Part shown: in pieces, positions 43,634 through 51,395 of the stretch | How positions within the stretch are numbered: the first letter of the stretch is position 1 | Layout: the number at the start of each line of letters is the position of its first letter | Source of the DNA: Bog-159 sp963738375 | Lineage (GTDB): Bacteria > Acidobacteriota > Terriglobia > Bryobacterales > Bryobacteraceae | Length of the DNA: 64,000 nt | Assembly (NCBI GenBank): GCA_963738375.1 | Contig: CAVTWL010000006.1 | Span: 1,054,001-1,118,000, forward strand | Direction of reading: 5' to 3' | Notes under the pieces: generated by a model | Told to the model about the DNA's origin: nothing | What the model saw: only the letters and a program-made list of their open reading frames with translations | Databases searched by the model: none | Made by a program: the position numbers and the translations under genes

Positions 43634-45949
43634 CTATTTCAAATCGACAGTCACCTGCCGCACCGTCCCCGTAAATGCAAACGGGCTTCGATAAGCCGGC
43701 GTTACGGGCGATCCTAAATCCGATCCGATGTCCAGCGTCTCGCCTCCAAATCCGAGGGCTTCGATGTGGCCCGATCCGGCCGGCCTGCCGTCAATCGAAA
43801 CGGTCGCCGTGCCACCTACGATTCGCGCGGGCGCGGTGGGACTGACCGGCTGAGGGTCGCCATCGGGGAGGAATTCCAGCGCTACCCGCACTTTGCCCGA
43901 AGGCAGCGCCGCCGTCGAAACCAGCTTGCCTGTTGAGTGGCCGTTGGCATTCGTTTCGTAGATCAGGTGAGAGTCTTTCACGTACAGCGTAAAGCCGCCG
44001 TAGCGACCTCCTTGCGCCACGACTACGCCCGAAGCTCCCGAAGCCGGAATTTCGAGATCGGCTGAGATGGAATGGCGCCGCCCGGCCAGCCGCGGCGCGG
44101 CAGTGCCTGTCAGGCGCCGCATGCCGGCGTAATAAACGAAGGTGCTGCGTCCGTTGGTGAGCAGCGGTTGACCGTCGCGCTTGGGCTCCAGCGGATATAC
44201 ATGGTTGCGGCGCGCCTCGCTATCGAACAGGTCCACCATCTCTTTCAATTTCTCGGGATTCTGCGCTGCCAGGTTATGCGCCTGGCTGTAATCCTGGTCG
44301 AGATGGTAGAGCTCCCAGGGCTGGGGATCGGGCGCGGCGGCGGACCCGTTGGGCCCGAATGCCCACGGGAGATGATTGAACGACCCCGCCCACCAACCGT
44401 CTTTATAAATTCCGCGGCTACCCAGCATTTCGAAATACTGAACCGTATGCCGGCCCGGCGCATCGGGATTGTCGAACGTATAGACCAGGCTCTGCCCTTC
44501 GAAGGGCGTCTGGCGAATGCCGTTCACCGTTTCGGGCGCCTTGATTCCCGCCATCTCCAGTAGCGTTGGCGCGATATCGTTCACATGGGCAAACTGCGTG
44601 CGCATGCCGCCGGCCGCTTTGATGTGCCCGGGCCAGGACACGACCAGAGGATCGCGCGTGCCGCCCAGGTGCGACGCCACTTCCTTGGCCCATTGGAAAG
44701 GCGAGTTCAGCGCCCATGCCCAGGCCGTCGCGTAGTGATTCATGAACATCTCGCTGCCCAGATCGTTGATGCGATCGAGGCGCTCGGCCAGGGGCGCTGT
44801 CTGGCCGTCCACTGTAACCGCGCCGCGTCCTTCGAATCCCCCTTCGGCGCTGGCGCCGTTGTCGCCTGGAATATAGAAGACCGCCGTGTCCTCGTTGTGT
44901 CCGGCGGCTTTCATGGCGTCGAGCAGGCGCCCGATTTCGTAATCGGTCTGTTCGAGGAATCCGGCGTACACTTCCATCTGGCGGGAGACCAGCCTCTTCT
45001 GATCGCTCGAGAGCGAATCCCACGCCGGGATGTCTTTGGGGCGCGGAGTCAGTTCCGCGTTAGCGGGAATCGCACCGATCTCTTTCTGACGGGCAAACGA
45101 ATCGGCCCGCAACCGATCCCAACCCTGGTCGAACTTACCCCGGTACTTCGCCACCCACTCGGCTGGAACATGGTGCGGGACGTGCGTCGCGCCAGTAGCG
45201 AAGTACATCAAGAAGGGCTTTCCGGGCACGGTCGAGTCATGCTGCTGGACCCAGTGAATGGCATCGTCGACTAAGTCGGGAGTCAAGTGATAGCCGTCGC
45301 GCGGCGTGGCGGGAGGCTCTACGGCGGCGGTGTTGCGATAGAGGCTGGGTTCCCACTGACTGGTCTGTGCGCCAAGGAAGCCGTAAAAGTATTCGAAGCC
45401 CAGCCCCGTGGGCCAACGGTCGAAGGGGCCCGACGCGCTGATCTCCCACACCGGCGTGTTGTGCCACTTACCGAATGCCGCGGTGCTGTAGCCATTGCCT
45501 TTCAGAATCTCAGCAATGGATGCCGATTCCTTGGGCCATTCGGCGGTGTATCCGGGATAGCCGGCGGCCAGCTCCGCGATGTTGCCAAAAGTCATTTGGT
45601 GACTGTTCCGCCCGGAAAGGAGAGCGGCTCGCGTGGGCGAGCACATGGCGTTCACGTGAAAACGGTTGTAGCGGAGCCCGGCGGACGCCAGGCGCGAGAG
45701 TGCGGGGGCATTTACGGGACCGCCAAAGACGTTAGTGGCGCCGAAGCCCACGTCATCCAATAGAATCACGATGAAGTTTGGCGCGCCGCCCGGCGCCTGC
45801 GGTTTGCGGGGCCAATCCGGAACCGATTGCTCGCGGGTAGCGCCGATCTGGCCTTGAAAATCCGGATCGGGCTTGGGCAGAGCATCCTGGCCGTTCGCGG
45901 CGGCGAGGAGTACGAGGGGGGCGGTGAGAATCCAGGGAATTCGTTGCAT
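43634..45949 (-). CDS. Secreted arylsulfatase (Cys-type, long form with C-terminal lectin-like domain)
   Basis: The 771-residue protein has a signal peptide (ending LLAAANGQ) and the sulfatase N-terminal DDVGFGATNVFGGPVNAPAL (metal Asp65, Asp66). Cys103 lies in AMCSPTRAALLSGRNSHQ, the formylglycine consensus C-x-P-x-R. GYSTAAFGKWHNTP and FYIPGDNGASAEGG supply further catalytic and metal residues. The last 130 residues form a jelly-roll-like domain (RYGGFTLYVKDSHLIYETNANG). It is closely related in plan to the sulfatases at 47652, 56781 and 59270. It is transcribed away from the sulfatase-fold gene at 46099 through a shared regulatory region. It should need formylglycine maturation by the FGE or anSME of this window. 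The substrate is unknown. Confidence 0.92.
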   Translation of the reverse strand: MQRIPWILTAPLVLLAAANGQDALPKPDPDFQGQIGATREQSVPDWPRKPQAPGGAPNFIVILLDDVGFGATNVFGGPVNAPALSRLASAGLRYNRFHVNAMCSPTRAALLSGRNSHQMTFGNIAELAAGYPGYTAEWPKESASIAEILKGNGYSTAAFGKWHNTPVWEISASGPFDRWPTGLGFEYFYGFLGAQTSQWEPSLYRNTAAVEPPATPRDGYHLTPDLVDDAIHWVQQHDSTVPGKPFLMYFATGATHVPHHVPAEWVAKYRGKFDQGWDRLRADSFARQKEIGAIPANAELTPRPKDIPAWDSLSSDQKRLVSRQMEVYAGFLEQTDYEIGRLLDAMKAAGHNEDTAVFYIPGDNGASAEGGFEGRGAVTVDGQTAPLAERLDRINDLGSEMFMNHYATAWAWALNSPFQWAKEVASHLGGTRDPLVVSWPGHIKAAGGMRTQFAHVNDIAPTLLEMAGIKAPETVNGIRQTPFEGQSLVYTFDNPDAPGRHTVQYFEMLGSRGIYKDGWWAGSFNHLPWAFGPNGSAAAPDPQPWELYHLDQDYSQAHNLAAQNPEKLKEMVDLFDSEARRNHVYPLEPKRDGQPLLTNGRSTFVYYAGMRRLTGTAAPRLAGRRHSISADLEIPASGASGVVVAQGGRYGGFTLYVKDSHLIYETNANGHSTGKLVSTAALPSGKVRVALEFLPDGDPQPVSPTAPARIVGGTATVSIDGRPAGSGHIEALGFGGETLDIGSDLGSPVTPAYRSPFAFTGTVRQVTVDLK

Positions 45950-45962
45950 GCAGGGTGTGTTA

Positions 45963-46077
45963 AATAGATGATAGGTTTACTTTACTAACTTGCGATCTTA
46001 AGCGCCGGTGCCTTAGATTGTCAATCGAGCAATCCCGATTGACAAGGTGGCCGCTTCTAAATTAATGTCGATAGACA
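45963..46077. promoter_or_regulatory. Divergent sulfatase promoter with palindromic operators
   Basis: Three elements lie here. AATAGATGATAGG is at 45963-45975. A perfect 10-bp inverted repeat, TTGTCAATCG-N8-CGATTGACAA, spans 46018-46045. TGTC-GATA-GACA is at 46066-46077 and contains the half-site ATAGAC. TTGACA (46039-46044) with ATTAAT (46061-46066) is a plausible rightward promoter, so the last operator would cover its start point. The same set recurs at 59126-59242. Confidence 0.6.
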
Positions 46078-46098
46078 TACTGGAAGAGTTCCCGAGCA

Positions 46099-47640
46099 AT
46101 GAAAACAACCCGAAGAGATCTGTTCAAGACCGGAGCGGCCCTGGCCGGCGCCGCCCAACTCGGCGCGACTAATGCGCATGCCGCGGCACCACCCGCCGAC
46201 ACCTGTGGCTCGCACTGGGAGCGGCCGCCCAAGCAACAGGGCAACAACCTCAACGTCATCCTGATCGTGGCCGACACGTTTCGCGCCGATAATCTGGCAG
46301 CGTACGGCAGCCAGTGGGTGGAGACGCCGCATCTGAATCGCCTGGCGGAGGAGTCTATTATTTTCGAGGATCTTTATCCCGAAGGCATGCCCACCATCCC
46401 CACGCGCCGCGTTCTGCACACCGGCCGGCGCATCGTGCCCACGCATGCCTTTTTCCAGCATGAAACCGGTCCTGGCGCATCGCCTGGCTGGCATCACCTT
46501 TACAACGAAGACGTGAATCTGGCTGAGACTCTCACGGAAGCCGGATATGTTACCGCGCTGATTGCGGATCTTCCTCACTTGCAGCGCCCGGGACGCAACT
46601 TCCATCGCGGCTATTCGTATTGGGAATGGATTCGCGGCCAGGAGACCGATTACTACGCGCAACCGCCGCGCCATGCGCCGGATTTCAGCGATCTCTATCC
46701 GGCCTCGTACCTGGCCGAAGCGCAAAAGGTGAACCCGGGTCTGCCGGCGTTCTTGAATCGCTACAGCGCGAATCGGAAGCGCTGGCTGCAGTACGGCGAT
46801 TCCATCGTGGAGCAGACCGCCCGCGACGCGGTGCGCTGGCTGAAGGAGAACCACGACCAGGGACCGTTCCTTTTGCACATCGAGTCCTTCGATCCGCACG
46901 AGCCCTGGGATCCGCCGCAATACTTCCTCGACAAATATCTCAAGAACCAGGGTCCGCACAGTTGGCCGGAGCCGCCCTACCAGCGCATCAAGCTGCCGCC
47001 CGAAGGCTACGAGCGCCTGCGCGCCAACTACGCCGGAGAGGTTTCCAACGTGGACTATTGGCTGGGACAGGTGCTCAACACCGCCGAGGAACTGGGCCTG
47101 AAAGAAAACACGATTTTCATCTTTACTTCCGATCACGGAGCCATGCTCGGCGAGCAGGGTCAGTTTGTAAAAGGAGAGGATCGCATCCGCAAGCAAGTGA
47201 CCCACGTTCCCCTGCTGGTTCGCCTGCCCAACAAGCAATATGCCGGTAAGCGCGTGCCCGGATTCGTGCAGCACTTCGATATCGTCCCCACCCTGCTGGG
47301 GCGCCTCAATCTGAAGCCTTCGCCGCGCGTGACGGGAGAGGACTTGTGGCCTTATGTTACCGGAGAACGCACCAATCAGCGCGACCACGTGGTAAGCGCC
47401 TTCGGCTATGTAGGCGCTGTGCGCACGGGCGAATGGAACTATTCCGCCGTTTGGAACCGCGAAAAGCACAAAGGCCAGTATCAGCCGCAACTCTACAACC
47501 GCAAGAAGGACCCAGACGAACTGGTGGACGTGGCTTCTCAGTATCCGGCGGTGATGGAGAACCTGCAAGCGAAACTCGATCGCTATATTTCTTCCGGGTG
47601 GGATATCACGCGCGGCACGTTTAACGAAGTCGAGCTCTGA
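46099..47640 (+). CDS. Sulfatase-fold hydrolase with Thr in place of the catalytic Cys/Ser
   Basis: The 513-residue protein has a Tat-like signal (KTTRRDLFKTGAALAGAAQLG). The sulfatase fold is clear in VILIVADTFRADNLAAYGSQWVETPHLNRLA and FIFTSDHGAMLGEQGQFVKGEDRIRKQVTHVPLLVRLP. The nucleophile motif reads MPTIPTRRVLHTGRR, so the C/S-x-P-x-R position is Thr99-x-P-x-R. Thr is not a known substrate of formylglycine-forming enzymes, so it may act as a phosphodiesterase-like enzyme with a direct Thr nucleophile, or be inactive. The metal residues and surrounding Arg are kept, which speaks against decay. It lies opposite the 43634 sulfatase and shares its control region. I would not call it a proven sulfatase. 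Confidence 0.88.
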   Translation: MKTTRRDLFKTGAALAGAAQLGATNAHAAAPPADTCGSHWERPPKQQGNNLNVILIVADTFRADNLAAYGSQWVETPHLNRLAEESIIFEDLYPEGMPTIPTRRVLHTGRRIVPTHAFFQHETGPGASPGWHHLYNEDVNLAETLTEAGYVTALIADLPHLQRPGRNFHRGYSYWEWIRGQETDYYAQPPRHAPDFSDLYPASYLAEAQKVNPGLPAFLNRYSANRKRWLQYGDSIVEQTARDAVRWLKENHDQGPFLLHIESFDPHEPWDPPQYFLDKYLKNQGPHSWPEPPYQRIKLPPEGYERLRANYAGEVSNVDYWLGQVLNTAEELGLKENTIFIFTSDHGAMLGEQGQFVKGEDRIRKQVTHVPLLVRLPNKQYAGKRVPGFVQHFDIVPTLLGRLNLKPSPRVTGEDLWPYVTGERTNQRDHVVSAFGYVGAVRTGEWNYSAVWNREKHKGQYQPQLYNRKKDPDELVDVASQYPAVMENLQAKLDRYISSGWDITRGTFNEVEL

Positions 47641-47651
47641 CCGGGTCTCGT

Positions 47652-50003
47652 TCACTCGTCCAGGTCGATGCGCACCCCGTCGATCTTACCGCTGAAAGCG
47701 AACGGGCTCGTGTAGCTGGGGCTGACCGGCGTGCCGAGATCGCGGCCGATATCGAAGGTTTCGTAGTAGTAGCCGCCGAAAGTGGCGATCGGAGCCTCGC
47801 CAGCTGGTTCGCCATTAATCGTCAGGCGGGCAAGGCCGGGTCCAACCGAACGCGTCGATACGCCCTGGCCCACTCCGGCGGTGGTGACCTGCTTATTCGG
47901 TTGGGACTTATCGGGCGTGAACTCGACCACGATGTGCGCTTTACCGGGCGCCAGCGGTTTGGCGGATACAATGACCCCGCCGCGGTTTCCAAAAGCATTC
48001 ACTTCGTAAGTGACCCGGCCGTTTTTGACGAACAGCGTATAGCCGCCGTAGCGGCCGCCTTGCGCCACAATCACGCCTTCCGCACCGGTCGGGGGAATAT
48101 CCACATCGGCGGTGATACGATGCGCGCGCCCCACCAGGCGCGGCGCGGAATTGGTGGGTAGGCGCGCCACGCCCGCGTGGAATACGAGTGACGACCGCTC
48201 GCCGCCGGGGGCCGGCAGGGCAGCCCGGCGCGGCACCAGCGGATAGACGTTGTTGCGGCGCGCTTCACTATCGAACAGCGCTTGCATCTGTTTCAGCTTT
48301 TCCGGATATTGCGCGGCGAGGTCGTGCGCCTGGCTGTAATCGTCATTCAGATTGTAGAGTTCCCACGGGTTCTGTTGCGGATCGTGCTGTTCCCAGTTCG
48401 CAAGTTGGGTGCTTTGCCAGGGCAGCAGATGACGCGATCCGGCCCACCATCCATCATCGTAAATGCCGCGATTGCCGAGCATCTCGAAAAACTGGATCTT
48501 ATGGGGGCTGGGCTGGTCCGGACGATCGAAGCTATAAACCATGCTGACGCCTTCGAGCGGCAATTGTTCGATCCCGTTCACGGTGTCCGGAAATTGCACG
48601 CCGGCCAACTCATAAAGGGTCGGCGCGATATCGGTGACGTGATGGAATTGCGTGCGCAATCCGCCGGCGTCGCGGATGTGCCCGGGCCAAGAGACCACCA
48701 GCGGGTCGCGCGTGCCGCCCAAATGCGAAGCGACCTGCTTGGTCCATTGGAACGGAGTGTCGGTGGCCCACGCCCAGGCGGCGGCGTAATGATTGAGGAA
48801 GAGCTCGCCGCCTAAATCGTCGATGTGCTCCAGCCGGGCTTCCACGGAGCGGGGCTGGCCGTCGATGGTGTAGGCATCCACTCCCTCCGGACCGCCTTCC
48901 GCGCTGGCGCCGTTGTCGCCCGCGATGTAGAAGACGATGGTGTCTTCGACATGGCCTTCGGCTTTGATATTTCCCAGCAGACGGCCGATTTCATTATCTG
49001 TCTGGGCGAAGAAGGCGGCGTAGACTTCCATTTCGCGCGCCAGGAGTTTTCTCTGGTTCTCAGCCAGAGAATCCCAGGCTGGAATTTCTTTTGGCCGCGG
49101 CGTGAGCTCGGCGTTGGCTGGAATGATCCCGGATTCTTTCTGGCGCGCGAAAGTCTCTTGCCTTAGCCGGTCCCAGCCCTGGTCGAACTTGCCGGCGTAT
49201 CGGGCGATCCACTCCCGCGAGACATGGTGCGGCGTATGGGTGGCGGCCGTAGCGAAGTATAGGAAGAACGGCTTCGCCGGCGTCGCGGCATCGTGCTGCT
49301 CGATCCATCGCGTCGCGTCGTTTACCAGATCGGTGGTGAAATGATAGCCCTGCTCCGGTGTGGCCGGCGGCTCAACCGCCGTGGTGTTGCGCCACAGACG
49401 CGGATACCATTGGCTGTCCGCGCCGCCCAGGAAACCGTAGAAATATTCGAAACCCAAGCCCGTGGGCCAGCGATCGAACGGGCCAGCGGGGTTAGTTTCC
49501 CAGGTTGGCGTATTGTGCCACTTACCGAATGCCGCCGTGCTGTACCCATTCTGCTTCAAGACCTCCGCGATAGAGGCGGCGCTTTTCGGCCAGATGCTGT
49601 TGTAGCCCGGATAGCCGGACGCGCCCTCCACCACAATGCCGAAGCCGATCTGGTGATCGTTGCGGCCCGACAGCAAAGCGGCGCGCGTGGGTGAGCAGAG
49701 GGCGTTTACATGAAAACGGTTGTAGCGCAGTCCACCCTTCGCGAGCGCGTCGAGGGCGGGAGTGGCCACGGGACCGCCGAAGGTGGAAGGGGCGCCGAAT
49801 CCCGCATCGTCAAGTAGGATCAACACGATGTTTGGCGCGCCTGGTTTCGCACGCGCAGCCTCCGGCCAGTCGGGGGACGATTTGTCGCGGTTTGGATCGA
49901 CCTTGCCGTGGAACGCGGGGTCCGGTTTGGGCAGCGTATCGGCCGCCGGGAGCGCGGCTGCGATAACGGCGCAAAGCATTGCCGGTAGGAAGAGGGCGCG
50001 CAT
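47652..50003 (-). CDS. Secreted arylsulfatase (Cys-type), in operon with the putative sulfate exporter
   Basis: The 783-residue protein has a signal peptide (FLPAMLCAVIAAALPAA), DDAGFGAPSTFGGP with the metal Asp pair 65/66, and Cys103 in ALCSPTRAALLSGRNDHQ. GYSTAAFGKWHNTP and FYIAGDNGASAEGG follow, and a C-terminal jelly-roll-like domain (RYGGYTLFVKNGRVTYEVNAFG) ends the protein. Its start lies 6 bases after the stop of the YeiH-like exporter gene, so the two are translated from one message. The leading promoter is the divergent region at 51227-51383. Pairing a sulfatase with a putative sulfate exporter suggests that sulfate handling is part of the job. The substrate is not predictable from sequence alone. 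Confidence 0.92.
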   Translation of the reverse strand: MRALFLPAMLCAVIAAALPAADTLPKPDPAFHGKVDPNRDKSSPDWPEAARAKPGAPNIVLILLDDAGFGAPSTFGGPVATPALDALAKGGLRYNRFHVNALCSPTRAALLSGRNDHQIGFGIVVEGASGYPGYNSIWPKSAASIAEVLKQNGYSTAAFGKWHNTPTWETNPAGPFDRWPTGLGFEYFYGFLGGADSQWYPRLWRNTTAVEPPATPEQGYHFTTDLVNDATRWIEQHDAATPAKPFFLYFATAATHTPHHVSREWIARYAGKFDQGWDRLRQETFARQKESGIIPANAELTPRPKEIPAWDSLAENQRKLLAREMEVYAAFFAQTDNEIGRLLGNIKAEGHVEDTIVFYIAGDNGASAEGGPEGVDAYTIDGQPRSVEARLEHIDDLGGELFLNHYAAAWAWATDTPFQWTKQVASHLGGTRDPLVVSWPGHIRDAGGLRTQFHHVTDIAPTLYELAGVQFPDTVNGIEQLPLEGVSMVYSFDRPDQPSPHKIQFFEMLGNRGIYDDGWWAGSRHLLPWQSTQLANWEQHDPQQNPWELYNLNDDYSQAHDLAAQYPEKLKQMQALFDSEARRNNVYPLVPRRAALPAPGGERSSLVFHAGVARLPTNSAPRLVGRAHRITADVDIPPTGAEGVIVAQGGRYGGYTLFVKNGRVTYEVNAFGNRGGVIVSAKPLAPGKAHIVVEFTPDKSQPNKQVTTAGVGQGVSTRSVGPGLARLTINGEPAGEAPIATFGGYYYETFDIGRDLGTPVSPSYTSPFAFSGKIDGVRIDLDE

Positions 50004-50009
50004 TCGAGG

Positions 50010-51093
50010 CTAAATTCCGAAGTACCGGCTCGCGCCCACTACCAATGCCAGCGTCACACCGGCGATGGCGAATTCGCCCACCGCGCCTGCCAGCAGCGGA
50101 CGCAATCCCTGCTTCTTCATTTCCACGAAGTTCGTGCGCAGCCCGACGCCCGCAAACGTCAGCAAGAAGGCCCAGCGCGAGAGATTGGCCAAGTCGGTCA
50201 ACTGCGCTTTGTTGAAGGCTCCCGCAGTCGCCAGAATTGAAATCAGCAGGAAGCCCAACACAAACTTCGGAAACTTCTGCCAGAGAAATGCGGCCTTGTT
50301 CACCACGGCCTGTTGTTTGGCTTTGCGCGCCCAATAGATCGCGTAACCCAGCACCACGAAGCCGATCATGGCGTTGCGGGTGGTCTTGGCCAGGACCGCG
50401 AAGCGCTGCGCTTCATTGGAATAGAGCGCGCCCGCGGCCGTTGCCTCAGCGGTATTATCAACCGCCAGCCCGGCCCATAATCCGAAGGCGTGATCCGACA
50501 TGCCCAGCGCGTGGCCGATGGCCGGAAATGCAAACAGGCTGAAGGCGCCCAACGCCAGAATCGCGGCAATGGCATAAGAGACGTCTTCGTCGTCGGCTTC
50601 GATGGCGCCTTTGGCGGCGATGATCGCCGACACACCGCAGATGGAAGATCCGATGGCCAGCAGCGAGGTCAGTTTCGGCGGTAGCCGTAGCCACTTGCCC
50701 AGCGCCGTCATCAAGGCGATGGAGAGCGCTAGTTCCGCAGCGACGAACACCAGGCTCAGGCCGCCCAGGCGCAAGACATCCCCCAGCAGGAAACGCGATC
50801 CCAGGAAGACGATGCCCAGCTTGAGCCAGAACTCGTAGGTATTTACGCCCGCGACGAAGATGCGCGGCACGCCCACGGTATTCGAAATGATCAGACCGAA
50901 TAGAATCGCCCACAGCACGTATTCGATATTCGGCAGGGCCTGGTGGTGCGTCTTGCCGTAGGTGGCGATGGCCTTCTCGGTGATCTTGCCGCAGGAGGCC
51001 CAGTCCCGCCAGAAGCGCCAATCCGGGAATCAATTCCCACCATCGCGCGCGCGCAGCCGTTGGTTTCGCGGCAAGCGCTGTCGCTTCGCTCAT
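50010..51093 (-). CDS. YeiH-family putative sulfate exporter, one-base frameshift near the N-terminus
   Basis: The first 30 residues (MSEATALAAKPTAARARWWELIPGLALLAGLGLL) are in one frame. After a single-base slip near 50988-50996 the rest reads GKITEKAIATYGKTHHQALPNIEYVLWAILFGLIISNTVGVP in the next frame and runs to 50010. The restored protein has about 360 residues with 9-10 membrane helices. LGSRFLLGDVLRLGG, CGVSAIIAAKGAIEADDEDVSYAIAAI and the late GLRTNFVEMKKQGLRPLLAGA are typical of the YeiH/PSE family (COG2855). The exporter role is a family annotation with little experimental support. GGAG precedes the start, and a 30-residue membrane protein gene lies 25 bases upstream in the same direction. 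Confidence 0.82.
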
Positions 51094-51118
51094 TGTAAGT
51101 CTCCGTTGGTCTTCGTCA

Positions 51119-51211
51119 TCACCATGGGATATGAGGCAGAATACCGAATTTGATCGCCGCGGCCGCCACCAGGGCCACCACGACCGACCACCAGTCGAGG
51201 GATAGTTTCAT
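51119..51211 (-). CDS. 30-residue single-span membrane microprotein upstream of the YeiH-like gene
   Basis: A complete frame of 31 codons starts at ATG 51211 and ends with two stop codons in a row (TGATGA). The product, beginning MKLSLDWWSVVVALVAAAAI and ending KFGILPHIPW, has a short amphipathic start, a Trp pair, one hydrophobic span of about 16 residues and a positively charged/proline end. This is the shape of small transporter partners such as KdpF. It is 25 bases from the exporter start and faces the same divergent promoter. A TATTAT box (51235-51240, minus strand) gives a leader of about 17 bases. No Shine-Dalgarno sequence is obvious. The function as a YeiH partner is inferred from position only. 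Confidence 0.65.
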   Translation of the reverse strand: MKLSLDWWSVVVALVAAAAIKFGILPHIPW

Positions 51212-51226
51212 AAGATTCTGTATTAG

Positions 51227-51383
51227 GTCTATAGATAATATCATCTTTTACGGACCAGCAGCTTTCCATCGGCTGTTGATCCGCGTTAATCGTCGGCCAT
51301 GTGTTTTTGTCCGTCTTGACAAGCGCCCGCAATCAGCTATGATTTCTTAAATAGGGAAATTTGTCCATCGGATTAATAGACAT
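51227..51383. promoter_or_regulatory. Divergent promoter of the exporter-sulfatase and DUF3604-FGE operons
   Basis: On the minus side GTCTATAGAT (51227-51236) overlaps a TATTAT -10-like box. On the plus side TTGACA (51316-51321), 16 bases, TATGAT (51338-51343) is a strong promoter. Downstream, TAATAGACAT (51374-51383) carries the shared ATAGAC half-site. GGAGG (51387-51391) then precedes the GTG at 51396. Confidence 0.6.
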
Positions 51384-51395
51384 TCTGGAGGCCTT

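Noticed and set aside
46057..47655. Antisense open frame of 532 codons opposite the Thr sulfatase-like gene
   Set aside because: It mirrors a strongly conserved gene in high-GC DNA, has Arg/His-rich composition and no recognisable motif. It is a shadow frame.
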